Shown piece by piece: positions 41,452 through 51,169 of a stretch of 64,000 nucleotides of DNA. The stretch is from Burkholderia pseudomultivorans (lineage in GTDB: Bacteria; Pseudomonadota; Gammaproteobacteria; Burkholderiales; Burkholderiaceae), in NCBI RefSeq assembly GCF_001718415.1, contig NZ_CP013378.1, forward strand, positions 2,232,001 through 2,296,000, given 5' to 3'. The stretch's first letter is position 1; every line of letters starts with the position of its first letter. Below the pieces are notes generated by a model, which saw only the letters and a program-made list of their open reading frames with translations, was not told the DNA's origin and did no database searches. The translations under genes were made by a program, and so were the position numbers.

Positions 41452-42138
41452 ATGAAATCGACCCGACCCTTTCACCCGACTCCCGTCATCACGATCGACG
41501 GCCCCACCGCCTCCGGCAAGGGCACCGTCGCGGCGCTCGTCGCCGCGCACCTCGGCTTCCACCTGCTCGACAGCGGCGCGCTGTACCGTCTCGCGGCGCT
41601 CGCGAGCGTGCGCTACGACATCGCGGCGGAAGACATCGACGCCCTTGTGAAGCTGATCGACGATCTCCATATCACGTTTCGCGAAGGCTGCGCGCAGCTC
41701 GACGGCGTCGACGTGTCGAACGAGATCCGCGCGGAGGCGATCGGCAACCGCGCGTCGGCGATCGCGGTGCACGGCCCCGTGCGCGCCGCGCTGGTCGCGC
41801 GCCAGCGCGCGTTTCGCAAGACGCCGGGCCTCGTCGCCGACGGCCGCGACATGGGCACGGTGATCTTCCCGGACGCCGGGCTGAAGGTGTTCCTGACGGC
41901 CAGCGCGGAGGCGCGCGCGGCCAGACGGCATAAGCAATTGATGCAAAAAGGTTTTTCTGCTAATATAGATGACTTGCTCCGGGATCTTCGTGAACGTGAC
42001 GCGCGCGACAGCAATCGCGCGGCCGCGCCGCTGAAGCCTGCGGCAGATGCGAGGCTGCTCGATACGTCGGCGCTTTCGGTCGATCAGGCGGTCGACCAGG
42101 TGCTGCAGTGGTACCGGGCGCTTGGCCAGCCTGCCTGA
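41452..42138 (+). CDS. cmk: Cytidylate kinase
   Basis: A 228-residue nucleoside monophosphate kinase phosphorylating CMP and dCMP. P-loop GPTASGKGT at residues 17-25, the substrate segment LDSGALYRL, and the lid region [10 protein letters not shown] with [12 protein letters not shown]. It lies 12 bp after aroA and upstream of rpsA, the conserved proteobacterial order. Confidence 0.97.
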   Translation: MKSTRPFHPTPVITIDGPTASGKGTVAALVAAHLGFHLLDSGALYRLAALASVRYDIAAEDIDALVKLIDDLHITFREGCAQLDGVDVSNEIRAEAIGNRASAIAVHGPVRAALVARQRAFRKTPGLVADGRDMGTVIFPDAGLKVFLTASAEARAARRHKQLMQKGFSANIDDLLRDLRERDARDSNRAAAPLKPAADARLLDTSALSVDQAVDQVLQWYRALGQPA

Positions 42139-42280
42139 GAAGGCGGGCAGCGGTAGGTGCTCCGCGTCGCAAGCGCGAAGCGTGTTTTGAACCCTTAACC
42201 CCGTGTGGACTTCGATCTGGCCCTTTCAGCCTGCCATTCCGGCCGGCGTGGCACAGCGATCCATGCACAATCAGATTTTT

Positions 42281-43993
42281 ATGTCCGACCTGCAAACCTC
42301 CAACCCGAATACCGAATCCTTTGCGGCTCTGTTCGAAGAGTCGCTGACCCGCCAAGACATGCGCGCCGGCGAAGTGATTTCCGCCGAAGTCGTGCGCGTC
42401 GACCACAACTTCGTGGTCGTCAATGCAGGCCTGAAGTCCGAGGCTTACATTCCGATCGAGGAATTCCTGAACGATCAGGGCGAGGTTGAGGTGCAGTCGG
42501 GCGATTTCGTGTCCGTCGCGATCGACGCACTCGAAAACGGCTACGGCGACACGATCCTGTCGCGCGACAAGGCGAAGCGCCTTGCATCGTGGCTGTCGCT
42601 GGAAAAGGCACTCGACAACAACGAACTCGTCACCGGCACGATCACCGGCAAGGTGAAGGGCGGCATGACCGTGATGGTCAACGGCATCCGCGCGTTCCTG
42701 CCAGGTTCGCTGGTCGATACGCGTCCGGTCAAGGACACGACGCCGTACGAAGGCAAGACGCTCGAGTTCCGCGTGATCAAGCTCGACCGCAAGCGTAACA
42801 ACGTCGTGCTGTCGCGCCGCGCAGTGATCGAAGCCACGCAAGGCGAAGAGCGCGCGAAGCTGCTCGAGACGCTGAAGGAAGGCGCGATCGTCAACGGCGT
42901 GGTCAAGAACATCACCGACTACGGCGCGTTCGTCGACCTCGGCGGCATCGACGGCCTGCTGCACATCACCGACATCGCATGGCGTCGTGTGCGTCACCCG
43001 AGCGAAGTCCTGTCGGTTGGCCAGGAAGTCACCGCGAAGATCCTCAAGTTCGACCAAGAGAAGAACCGCGTGTCGCTGGGCATCAAGCAGCTGGGCGACG
43101 ATCCGTGGGAAGGCATCTCGCGCCGTTACCCGTCGGGCACGCGCCTGTTCGGCAAGGTCACGAACATCACCGACTACGGCGCATTCGTCGAAGTGGAATC
43201 GGGCATCGAAGGCCTGGTCCACGTGTCGGAAATGGACTGGACCAACAAGAACGTTGCGCCGTCGAAGGTTGTCCAGCTGGGCGACGAAGTCGAAGTCATG
43301 GTCCTCGAGATCGACGAAGACCGTCGTCGTATCAGCCTCGGCATGAAGCAGTGCAAGCCGAATCCGTGGGATGACTTCAGCCGCAACTTCAAGAAGGGCG
43401 ACAAGATCACGGGCGCAATCAAGTCGATCACCGACTTCGGCGTGTTCATCGGTCTGCCGGGCGGCATCGACGGCCTGGTCCACCTGTCGGACCTGTCGTG
43501 GAGCGAAGCCGGCGAAGAAGCCGTTCGCAAGTACAAGAAGGGCGACGAAGTCGAAGCGATCGTGCTCGGCATCGACGTCGAGAAGGAGCGCATTTCGCTC
43601 GGCATCAAGCAGCTCGAAGGCGACCCGTTCAGCAACTACGTTGCAATGAACGACAAGGGCTCGATCGTCGACGGCGTCGTGAAGTCGGTCGATGCGAAGG
43701 GCGCGGTCATCACGCTGACGGGCGACATCGAAGGCTACCTGCGTGCGTCGGAAATCTCGCAGGATCGCGTCGAAGATGCACGCAACGTGCTGAAGGAAGG
43801 CGACAAGGTCAACGCGATGGTGATCAACATCGATCGCAAGTCGCGTGGCATCAACCTGTCGATCAAGGCGAAGGATTCGGCCGAGCAGCAGGAAGCGATC
43901 CGCGGCCTGCAGTCCGACACCAGCGCTGCCGCAACCGGCACGACCAACCTCGGCGCGCTGCTGAAGGCGAAGCTCGACGGCCAGAACCAGTAA
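42281..43993 (+). CDS. rpsA: 30S ribosomal protein S1
   Basis: A 570-residue protein with six S1 RNA-binding repeats (the last four show the canonical [15 protein letters not shown]... pattern, for example [18 protein letters not shown]). It captures mRNA for the 30S subunit. I start at [10 protein letters not shown]. The ten bases before ATG 42281 (TCAGATTTTT) contain no Shine-Dalgarno sequence, as in E. coli rpsA, where initiation depends on leader structure and is autoregulated by S1. Confidence 0.98.
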   Translation: MSDLQTSNPNTESFAALFEESLTRQDMRAGEVISAEVVRVDHNFVVVNAGLKSEAYIPIEEFLNDQGEVEVQSGDFVSVAIDALENGYGDTILSRDKAKRLASWLSLEKALDNNELVTGTITGKVKGGMTVMVNGIRAFLPGSLVDTRPVKDTTPYEGKTLEFRVIKLDRKRNNVVLSRRAVIEATQGEERAKLLETLKEGAIVNGVVKNITDYGAFVDLGGIDGLLHITDIAWRRVRHPSEVLSVGQEVTAKILKFDQEKNRVSLGIKQLGDDPWEGISRRYPSGTRLFGKVTNITDYGAFVEVESGIEGLVHVSEMDWTNKNVAPSKVVQLGDEVEVMVLEIDEDRRRISLGMKQCKPNPWDDFSRNFKKGDKITGAIKSITDFGVFIGLPGGIDGLVHLSDLSWSEAGEEAVRKYKKGDEVEAIVLGIDVEKERISLGIKQLEGDPFSNYVAMNDKGSIVDGVVKSVDAKGAVITLTGDIEGYLRASEISQDRVEDARNVLKEGDKVNAMVINIDRKSRGINLSIKAKDSAEQQEAIRGLQSDTSAAATGTTNLGALLKAKLDGQNQ

Positions 43994-44015
43994 GCCTCAC
44001 GAGGTCTGCTGAAGT

Positions 44016-44339
44016 ATGACCAAATCCGAGTTGGTCGCGCAGCTGGCATCGCGATTTCCGCAACTTGTCCTCAAGGATGCGGATTTCGCGGTGAAAACGA
44101 TGCTCGACGCGATGTCCGACGCTTTGGCGAAAGGGCATCGCATCGAAATTCGGGGTTTCGGCAGCTTCGGCCTCAACCGTCGTCCGGCACGCGTCGGACG
44201 CAACCCGAAGTCGGGGGAAAAAGTGCAGGTGCCCGAGAAGTTCGTGCCGCACTTCAAGCCCGGCAAGGAATTGCGTGAACGCGTCGACGGTCGCGCGGGC
44301 GAGCCGCTGAAGGCTGACGATCCGGACGACGAGCGTTGA
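44016..44339 (+). CDS. ihfB: Integration host factor subunit beta
   Basis: A 107-residue HU/IHF-fold DNA-bending protein. [17 protein letters not shown] at the start, [22 protein letters not shown] across the beta-arm (with the intercalating Pro), and [10 protein letters not shown] near the end are typical. It follows rpsA by 22 bp, the usual partner, and is closed by a strong terminator. Confidence 0.97.
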   Translation: MTKSELVAQLASRFPQLVLKDADFAVKTMLDAMSDALAKGHRIEIRGFGSFGLNRRPARVGRNPKSGEKVQVPEKFVPHFKPGKELRERVDGRAGEPLKADDPDDER

Positions 44340-44380
44340 GCGTCGTGCGGTCTGCCCGGAACCTGTCCGGCGAAGGCTGA

Positions 44381-44411
44381 AAAAAAAGCGCCCCTTGCGG
44401 GCGCTTTTTTT
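44381..44411 (+). terminator. Terminator after ihfB
   Basis: AGCGCCC (44387-44393) / GGGCGCT (44399-44405) flanked by A-run and seven T; usable in both directions. It ends the serC-to-ihfB transcript. Confidence 0.93.
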
Positions 44412-44557
44412 ATTTCCGGCCGGCGCCGCATGGCGCGAACGCACCACGCGCGCGCATGATGCGCTGACGTGGAAACGCTTCCTTTACAATACGGGTCGAT
44501 TCGGCGTGACGAAGGGGAGTCGCGCGCCGCGGCAATTCTCAACAAAGAGAGGGCTTC

Positions 44558-44851
44558 ATGAAATTTATCGTCTGGCTGATTCGGGTATTGGTGTTCGTGC
44601 TGCTGCTGGTGCTCGCACTGGCCAATACACAAACCGCGACGCTGAATTTCCTTGCTGGCTACACATGGCAGGCGCCGCTGATCCTGATCGGGCTGGCGTT
44701 CTTCGGCGTGGGGCTGCTGGCCGGCCTGCTGTCCGCGCTGCCCGCGATCTTCCGGCTGCGTGTCGAGAATGGGCGCCTGAAGCGCGATCTGCGTGCGGCG
44801 CGCGAAACGCCCGTCGTCGTCGACCAACCGCCGATGCCGCCCGTCATTTAA
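44558..44851 (+). CDS. lapA: Lipopolysaccharide assembly protein A domain protein
   Basis: A 97-residue inner-membrane protein with two transmembrane helices (about 5-25 and 40-63) and a short cytoplasmic charged tail (LRVENGRLKRDLRAARE). It fits the LapA/DUF1049 family. With LapB it modulates LpxC turnover and LPS assembly in E. coli. It lies 53 bp upstream of lapB, which supports the call. Confidence 0.9.
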   Translation: MKFIVWLIRVLVFVLLLVLALANTQTATLNFLAGYTWQAPLILIGLAFFGVGLLAGLLSALPAIFRLRVENGRLKRDLRAARETPVVVDQPPMPPVI

Positions 44852-44904
44852 TACGGACGCCGCGCGAGTTTCGCGCGGTTTTCGTCTCTGCTTCGATATT
44901 TCGC

Positions 44905-46077
44905 ATGGATCTGGATTTCTGGTGGTTGCTCGCGATTCCGGTGGCTTTCGCGCTCGGCTGGGCAGCGTCTCGCTATGACCTGAAGAATCTCCTGTCGGAG
45001 AGCGCGAACCTGCCGCGATCGTATTTTCGCGGCCTGAATTTTCTGCTGAACGAACAACCCGACAAGGCGATCGATGCGTTCATCGAAGTCGCGAAGCTCG
45101 ATCCCGAAACGGTCGAGCTGCACTTCGCGCTCGGCAACCTGTTTCGCCGCCGCGGCGAAACCGATCGGGCGATCCGCGTGCACCAGAACCTGTTGAGCCG
45201 CACCGATCTGCCGGTCAACGAGCGCGACCACGCGCTCTACGAGCTGGGCCAGGACTTCCTGAAGGCCGGCCTGCTCGATCGCGCGGAGGAAACCTTCCAC
45301 ATGCTTGCCGACGGCGACTACGCGCTCGGCGCGCAGCGGGCGCTGCTGACGATCTACGAGATCGAGAAGGACTGGAACAAGTCGATCGAGACCGCGAAGC
45401 GCATCGAATCGATGAGCGACAAGCCGCTCGGCACCGAAATCGCGCAGTTCCATTGCGAACTCGCACAGGAAGCGCTGCAGCGCAAGAATGCGGCGGCTGC
45501 CGCCGAGCAGCTTCGGCTGGCGCTGGTTGCGAATCCGCAGAACGTGCGCGCAACGATCCTGTCCGGCGACGCGGCGGCGGCGGCGGGCGATCCGGCGGCT
45601 GCGATCGATCACTGGAAGCGCGTCGAGGGGCAGAATCCGGCCTATCTGCCGCTGGTCGCCGACAAGCTGATGAAGGCGTACGCGGCGCTCGGCAAGGGCG
45701 CCGAAGGCGCCGAGCTGCTGATGGGCTATATCGACCGCTATCCGTCGAACGACCTGCTCGACATCGCCTACCAGCACATCGCGGGCCTGCGCGGCCAGGA
45801 CGCCGCGCACACGCTCGCGCGTGCGCAGATGGAGAAGTCGCCGAACCTGTCGGGCATGCTGCACCTGCTCGACGCGCAGATCGCGGCGGCCGACGAGCCG
45901 CGGCGTAAGGAACTTGAAATGATGCGTGCGCTGATCAAGCAGCGCACCAAAAATCTGCCACGGTATACGTGCCAGAATTGCGGTTTCCGGGCACGGCTCT
46001 TCTACTGGCAGTGCCCCGGATGCAGCGGGTGGGAAACCTATGCGCCGCGCCGCGTCGAACCGGCGATGCCGGGCTGA
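44905..46077 (+). CDS. lapB: Lipopolysaccharide assembly protein B (YciM)
   Basis: A 390-residue protein with one N-terminal membrane anchor (WWLLAIPVAFALGWAA), a series of TPR repeats (about 35-340) and a C-terminal rubredoxin-like metal site with CQNC and CPGC pairs. LapB recruits LpxC to FtsH and so limits LPS synthesis. All domains are complete. Confidence 0.95.
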   Translation: MDLDFWWLLAIPVAFALGWAASRYDLKNLLSESANLPRSYFRGLNFLLNEQPDKAIDAFIEVAKLDPETVELHFALGNLFRRRGETDRAIRVHQNLLSRTDLPVNERDHALYELGQDFLKAGLLDRAEETFHMLADGDYALGAQRALLTIYEIEKDWNKSIETAKRIESMSDKPLGTEIAQFHCELAQEALQRKNAAAAAEQLRLALVANPQNVRATILSGDAAAAAGDPAAAIDHWKRVEGQNPAYLPLVADKLMKAYAALGKGAEGAELLMGYIDRYPSNDLLDIAYQHIAGLRGQDAAHTLARAQMEKSPNLSGMLHLLDAQIAAADEPRRKELEMMRALIKQRTKNLPRYTCQNCGFRARLFYWQCPGCSGWETYAPRRVEPAMPG

Positions 46078-46167
46078 TCCCGGTACGCGGGACGAACGCA
46101 TCGCGGCAGTCGCCGGGCCCGGCCCGGCGACCCAGTTAGTCTATTACCGGGAAGCACCGGAACATCT

Positions 46168-47556
46168 ATGAAAATCACCATCATCGGCACCGGCTACGTC
46201 GGTCTCGTCACCGGCGCGTGCCTCGCGGAGATCGGCCACGACGTCTTCTGCCTCGACGTCGATCCGCGCAAGATCGAGATCCTGAACAACGGCGGCGTGC
46301 CGATCCACGAACCGGGGCTGCTGGAAATCATCGCGCGCAATCGCGCGGCGGGGCGCCTGCGCTTCTCGACCGATATCGAGGCCAGCGTCGCGCACGGCGA
46401 GATCCAGTTCATCGCGGTCGGCACGCCGCCCGACGAGGACGGTTCGGCCGACCTGCAATACGTGCTCGAGGCCGCGCGCAACATCGGCCGTCACATGACG
46501 GGTTTCAAGGTGATCGTCGACAAGTCGACGGTGCCGGTCGGCACCGCGCAACGCGTGCGGGCCGTGGTCGACGAGGCGCTGGCCGCTCGCGGCGCCGCGC
46601 ATCGCTTCTCGATCGTGTCGAATCCCGAGTTCCTGAAGGAAGGCGCGGCGGTCGAGGACTTCATGCGTCCGGACCGCATCATCATCGGCGTCGACGACGA
46701 CGAGACGGGCGCGATTGCGCGCGAGAAGATGAAGAAGCTGTATGCGCCGTTCAACCGCAACCACGAGCGCACGATCTACATGGACGTGCGTTCGGCGGAA
46801 TTCGCGAAGTACGCGGCGAACGCGATGCTCGCGACGCGCATCTCGTTCATGAACGAGATGTCGAATCTCGCCGACAAGGTCGGCGCCGACATCGAGGCCG
46901 TGCGGCGCGGGATCGGCTCGGATCCGCGCATCGGCTATCACTTCCTGTACGCGGGCGTCGGCTATGGCGGCTCGTGCTTCCCGAAGGACGTGCAGGCGCT
47001 GATCCGCACGGCCGGCGAGAACGGCCAGCCGCTGCGCATCCTGGAAGCGGTCGAAGCGGCCAACCACGCGCAGAAGGACGTGCTGATCGGCAAGATCGAA
47101 CAGCGCTTCGGTGCGGACCTCGACGGTCGCGAATTCGCGGTCTGGGGCCTCGCGTTCAAGCCGAACACCGACGACATGCGCGAGGCGCCGAGCCGTCGCC
47201 TGATCGCCGCGCTGCTGGCGCGCGGCGCGACCGTGCGCGCATACGATCCGGTCGCGATCGACGAGGCGCGGCGCGTGTTCGCGCTGGATCTCGCCGAGGA
47301 CGCGGACGCGCTTGCGCGCCTGCAGTTCGTCGATACGCAGGACGCGGCCGTGACGGGTGCGGACGCGCTCGTGATCGTCACCGAATGGAAGGAATTCAGG
47401 AGCCCGGATTTCACGCGCCTGAAGGCCGAACTGAAGGCGCCGGTGATTTTCGACGGGCGCAACCTGTACGAGCCGGACGCGATGGCCGAGCTCGGCATCG
47501 ACTATTACGCGATCGGACGCCCCCATGTCGACCCGCAAGCCAACTCCCGTGAATGA
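46168..47556 (+). CDS. ugd: UDP-glucose 6-dehydrogenase
   Basis: A 462-residue NAD-dependent enzyme oxidising UDP-glucose to UDP-glucuronate. It has the Rossmann motif [26 protein letters not shown], the [15 protein letters not shown] substrate loop and the catalytic Cys270 in YGGSCFPKD. In Burkholderia UDP-glucuronate leads to L-Ara4N on lipid A, essential for envelope integrity, and to exopolysaccharide. Immediately upstream of the heptose genes hldA and hldD. Confidence 0.97.
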   Translation: MKITIIGTGYVGLVTGACLAEIGHDVFCLDVDPRKIEILNNGGVPIHEPGLLEIIARNRAAGRLRFSTDIEASVAHGEIQFIAVGTPPDEDGSADLQYVLEAARNIGRHMTGFKVIVDKSTVPVGTAQRVRAVVDEALAARGAAHRFSIVSNPEFLKEGAAVEDFMRPDRIIIGVDDDETGAIAREKMKKLYAPFNRNHERTIYMDVRSAEFAKYAANAMLATRISFMNEMSNLADKVGADIEAVRRGIGSDPRIGYHFLYAGVGYGGSCFPKDVQALIRTAGENGQPLRILEAVEAANHAQKDVLIGKIEQRFGADLDGREFAVWGLAFKPNTDDMREAPSRRLIAALLARGATVRAYDPVAIDEARRVFALDLAEDADALARLQFVDTQDAAVTGADALVIVTEWKEFRSPDFTRLKAELKAPVIFDGRNLYEPDAMAELGIDYYAIGRPHVDPQANSRE

Positions 47557-47563
47557 GCGCACC

Positions 47564-48514
47564 ATGACCACGCTCCGCGAAGTCGTTCCCGTGCCGCGCG
47601 CGCAGATCGCGCAATCGCGCGTGCTCGTCGTCGGCGACGTGATGCTCGACCGCTACTGGTTCGGCAACGTCGACCGCATCTCGCCCGAGGCGCCGGTGCC
47701 GGTCGTGCACGTGCAGCGTCATGAAGAGCGGCTCGGCGGCGCGGCCAACGTCGCGCGCAACGCGGTGACGCTCGGCGGCCAGGCAGGATTGTTGTGCGTG
47801 GTCGGCTGTGACGAGCCGGGCGAGCGGATCGTCGAGCTGCTCGGCAGCAGCGGCGTGACGCCTCATCTCGAGCGCGATCCGGCGCTGCCGACGACGATCA
47901 AGCTGCGCGTGCTCGCGCGCCAGCAGCAGCTGCTGCGCGTCGACTTCGAGTCGACGCCGACGCACGAGGTGCTGCTCGCGGGCCTCGCGCGCTTCGACAC
48001 GCTGCTGCCGCAGCACGACGTCGTGCTGATGTCTGACTATGCAAAGGGCGGCCTCACGCACGTGACGACGATGATCGAGAAGGCGCGCGCGGCCGGCAAG
48101 CCGGTGCTCGTCGATCCGAAGGGCGACGACTGGGCGCGTTATCGCGGCGCTTCGCTGATCACGCCGAATCGCGCCGAGCTGCGTGAAGTCGTCGGCCAGT
48201 GGAAATCGGAAGAGGACCTGCGCGCGCGCGTGGCGAAGCTGCGCGCGGAACTCGGCATCGACGCGCTGCTGCTGACGCGCTCGGAAGAAGGGATGACGCT
48301 CTTTTCCGCGACCGGCGAACTGCATGCGCCGGCGCTCGCGCGCGAGGTGTTCGACGTGTCGGGCGCGGGAGACACCGTGATCGCGACGGTCGCGACGATG
48401 CTCGGCGCGGGTGTGCCGCTCGTCGACGCGGTCGTGCTCGCGAACCGCGCGGCCGGTATCGTGGTCGGCAAGCTCGGCACGGCCACGGTCGATTACGACG
48501 AACTGTTTCACTGA
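47564..48514 (+). CDS. hldA: D-glycero-beta-D-manno-heptose-7-phosphate kinase (HldA/RfaE1)
   Basis: A 316-residue ribokinase-fold (PfkB) sugar kinase of ADP-heptose synthesis. Landmarks: VVGDVMLDRYW, RISPEAPVPVV, RLGGAANVARN, and the catalytic-base loop DVSGAGDTVIAT. It corresponds only to the N-terminal half of E. coli HldE; the adenylyltransferase HldC must be encoded elsewhere. I prefer ATG 47564, which leaves 20 residues before the first strand, over an ATG at 47525 overlapping ugd. hldD follows after 63 bp. Confidence 0.93.
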   Translation: MTTLREVVPVPRAQIAQSRVLVVGDVMLDRYWFGNVDRISPEAPVPVVHVQRHEERLGGAANVARNAVTLGGQAGLLCVVGCDEPGERIVELLGSSGVTPHLERDPALPTTIKLRVLARQQQLLRVDFESTPTHEVLLAGLARFDTLLPQHDVVLMSDYAKGGLTHVTTMIEKARAAGKPVLVDPKGDDWARYRGASLITPNRAELREVVGQWKSEEDLRARVAKLRAELGIDALLLTRSEEGMTLFSATGELHAPALAREVFDVSGAGDTVIATVATMLGAGVPLVDAVVLANRAAGIVVGKLGTATVDYDELFH

Positions 48515-48577
48515 GCCCTGCGGCGGCGCGACGAGCGCGCCGCGCGAAGGGCTCGCACTTTTCAGGCAAGGACGATC

Positions 48578-49570
48578 ATGACCCTCATCGTCACCGGCGC
48601 AGCCGGTTTTATCGGCGCAAACATCGTCAAGGCGCTCAACGAGCGCGGCGAGACGCGCATCATCGCGGTCGACAACCTGACGCGCGCGGACAAGTTCAAA
48701 AACCTCGTCGATTGCGAGATCGACGACTATCTCGACAAGACCGAATTCGTCGAACGCTTTGCGCGCGGCGATTTCGGCAAGGTGCGCGCGGTATTCCACG
48801 AAGGCGCCTGTTCGGACACGATGGAAACCGACGGCCGCTACATGATGGACAACAACTTCCGCTACAGCCGCGCGGTGCTCGATGCATGCCTCGCGCAGCG
48901 CGCGCAGTTCCTGTACGCGTCGTCGGCCGCGATCTACGGCGGCTCGACGCGATTCGTCGAAGAGCGCAGCGTCGAGGCGCCGCTGAACGTGTACGGCTAT
49001 TCGAAGTTCCTGTTCGACCAGGTGATCCGCCGCGTGCTGCCGAGCGCGCAAAGCCAGATCGCGGGCTTCCGCTATTTCAACGTGTACGGCCCGCGCGAGA
49101 CGCACAAGGGCCGCATGGCGTCGGTCGCGTTCCACAACTTCAACCAGTTCCGGGCGGAAGGCAAGGTGAAGCTGTTCGGCGAGTACAACGGCTATGCGCC
49201 GGGCGAGCAGACGCGCGACTTCGTGTCGGTCGAGGACGTCGCGAAGGTGAATCTGTTCTTCTTCGACCATCCGGAGAAGTCGGGCATCTTCAATCTCGGC
49301 ACGGGCCGCGCGCAGCCGTTCAACGACATCGCGTCGACGGTCGTCAACACGCTGCGCGCACTCGACAACCTGCCGCCGCTGACGCTCGCGCAGCAGGTCG
49401 AGCAGGGACTGATCGAGTACGTGCCGTTCCCCGACGCGCTGCGCGGCAAGTACCAGTGCTTCACGCAGGCCGACCAGACGAAGCTGCGCGCGGCCGGCTA
49501 CGATGCGCCGTTCCTGACCGTGCAGGAAGGTGTCGACCGCTACGTCCGCTGGCTGTCCGGCCAGGTTTAA
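48578..49570 (+). CDS. hldD: ADP-L-glycero-D-manno-heptose-6-epimerase
   Basis: A 330-residue SDR epimerase producing ADP-L-glycero-D-manno-heptose for the LPS inner core. NAD(P) motif [12 protein letters not shown] at the N-terminus, the catalytic YGYSK region, FHEGACSDT and [11 protein letters not shown] are diagnostic for HldD. Third gene of the ugd-hldA-hldD envelope sugar group. Confidence 0.97.
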   Translation: MTLIVTGAAGFIGANIVKALNERGETRIIAVDNLTRADKFKNLVDCEIDDYLDKTEFVERFARGDFGKVRAVFHEGACSDTMETDGRYMMDNNFRYSRAVLDACLAQRAQFLYASSAAIYGGSTRFVEERSVEAPLNVYGYSKFLFDQVIRRVLPSAQSQIAGFRYFNVYGPRETHKGRMASVAFHNFNQFRAEGKVKLFGEYNGYAPGEQTRDFVSVEDVAKVNLFFFDHPEKSGIFNLGTGRAQPFNDIASTVVNTLRALDNLPPLTLAQQVEQGLIEYVPFPDALRGKYQCFTQADQTKLRAAGYDAPFLTVQEGVDRYVRWLSGQV

Positions 49571-49644
49571 TCGGCGGCGCTGCGTCGCTAGACTGGGTCT
49601 CACGGTCGGCAGCCGCCGGCCGCTTTCATCGGGAGATCCAGCAG

Positions 49645-49974
49645 ATGATCAGGAAATGGTTTGCAGCAGCGGCCCTGTTCGGCGCGATCGCGTCGGCATG
49701 GGCGGCCGTCGACGTCAACACCGCGAGCGAGGATGCGCTCGTCGGCATCAAGGGCATCGGGCCCGCGCGCGCGAAGGCGATCCTCGACGAGCGCGGCGCA
49801 CGCGGTCCGTTCAAGAACGCGGACGATCTCGCCGCGCGCGTGAAGGGAATGGGCGGCCAGACGGTCGAGCGCCTGCAGAAGGAGGGGCTGACGATAGGTG
49901 CGGCCGGCTCAGGCGCGGCTGCGCCCGCTGCGGCGAAGTCCACCGCGGCGTCCACCCGCACCGCGCAGAAATAA
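49645..49974 (+). CDS. ComEA-like helix-hairpin-helix protein
   Basis: A 109-residue exported small protein: signal peptide (AAALFGAIASAWA, cleavage near residue 20), then a ComEA-type double helix-hairpin-helix (VDVNTASEDALVGIKGIGPARAKAILDER), then an Ala/Ser/Thr tail. In competent bacteria ComEA binds incoming DNA in the periplasm. Other competence genes are not nearby, so the role is by homology only. Its own terminator follows. Confidence 0.9.
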   Translation: MIRKWFAAAALFGAIASAWAAVDVNTASEDALVGIKGIGPARAKAILDERGARGPFKNADDLAARVKGMGGQTVERLQKEGLTIGAAGSGAAAPAAAKSTAASTRTAQK

Positions 49975-50022
49975 CGTACGCGAAACGACAGGTTCCTTCA
50001 GCCGCCGTCCCTGCGACGGTTT

Positions 50023-50046
50023 CCCGCGGCATGCCGCGGGCTTTTT
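50023..50046 (+). terminator. Intrinsic terminator
   Basis: CCCGCGGC (50023-50030) / GCCGCGGG (50033-50040) then CTTTTT. Ends the hldD/comEA-like transcript. Confidence 0.8.
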
Positions 50047-50177
50047 GCGTGGGCGGGTCGACATTGCGCTTCATGCCGCCGCGCTATTCCACCGCCGCAA
50101 AGGGGATTGCCGGCGGGTACTGCGGTGCTGGTTTACAATCGTTCGATTGATCGGCCTCGTACTCACACGGTATCTCC

Positions 50178-51080
50178 ATGGCTTACAAAACTATCGAAGA
50201 CACGATCGGCAATACGCCGCTCGTCCAACTGGTCCGCCTGCCCGACGACGAGATTCGCGCGCGCAACAACGTGATTCTCGCGAAGCTGGAGGGCAACAAT
50301 CCGGCCGGATCCGTGAAGGATCGGCCGGCGCTGTCGATGATCAGCAAGGCCGAGGCGCGCGGGCGTATCAAGCCGGGCGATACGCTGATCGAGGCGACCA
50401 GCGGCAACACGGGCATCGCGCTCGCGATGGCCGCCGCGATCCGCGGCTACAAGATGGTGCTGATCATGCCGGAGGACCTGTCGGTCGAGCGCCGGCAAAG
50501 CATGGCGGCGTATGGCGCGGAAATCATCCTGACGCCGGTGAAGGGCGGCATGGAACTGGCGCGCGACCTCGCGGAGCAGATGCAGCGCGAAGGCAAGGGC
50601 GTGATCCTCGATCAGTTCGGGAATCCCGACAATCCGATCGCGCACTACGAAGGGACCGGCCCGGAAATCTGGCGCGACACCGACGGGCGCGTCACGCATT
50701 TCGTGTCGGCGATGGGCACGACCGGCACGATCATGGGCACGTCGCGGTATCTGAAGGAGCAGAATCCGGCGATCGAGATCATCGGCGCGCAGCCGGAAGA
50801 CGGCTCGCGCATCCCGGGCATCCGCAAGTGGCCGGAAGCGTACATGCCGACGATCTTCGATCGCAGCCGCGTCGATCGCGTCGAGAACGTGAGCCAGGCT
50901 GCCTCCGAAACGATGGCGCGCCGGCTGGCGGCCGTCGAAGGCATTTTCGCGGGCATTTCGTCGGGCGGTGCGTGCGAAGTCGCGATGCGCGTCGCACGCC
51001 AGGTCGAGAACGCGACGATCGTGTTCATCGTCTGCGATCGCGGCGACCGCTATCTGTCGACCGGCGTGTTCCCGGCCTGA
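50178..51080 (+). CDS. cysM: Cysteine synthase B (O-acetylserine sulfhydrylase B)
   Basis: A 300-residue PLP enzyme making cysteine from O-acetylserine and sulfide or thiosulfate. Lys47 in PAGSVKDRPA is the PLP lysine, EATSGNTGIALA binds substrate, and GTTGTIMG holds the phosphate. The KDRPALSMI and shorter length are CysM rather than CysK features. A TTTACAAT -10-like sequence and a CAATCG/CGATTG dyad (50136-50149) lie just upstream. Confidence 0.96.
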   Translation: MAYKTIEDTIGNTPLVQLVRLPDDEIRARNNVILAKLEGNNPAGSVKDRPALSMISKAEARGRIKPGDTLIEATSGNTGIALAMAAAIRGYKMVLIMPEDLSVERRQSMAAYGAEIILTPVKGGMELARDLAEQMQREGKGVILDQFGNPDNPIAHYEGTGPEIWRDTDGRVTHFVSAMGTTGTIMGTSRYLKEQNPAIEIIGAQPEDGSRIPGIRKWPEAYMPTIFDRSRVDRVENVSQAASETMARRLAAVEGIFAGISSGGACEVAMRVARQVENATIVFIVCDRGDRYLSTGVFPA

Positions 51081-51114
51081 GCCGGCCGGCCTGCATCGGC
51101 CGGTGCCCAGCGAT

Positions 51115-51142
51115 AAAAAACGCCGCATTCGCGGCGTTTTTT
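51115..51142. terminator. Bidirectional terminator between cysM and mltB
   Basis: AAAAAA, CGCCGC (51121-51126), ATTC, GCGGCG (51131-51136), TTTTTT: symmetrical and usable from both convergent genes. Confidence 0.93.
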
Positions 51143-51169
51143 GCTGGTGCGCGGCGCGTAGGCGGCGGC

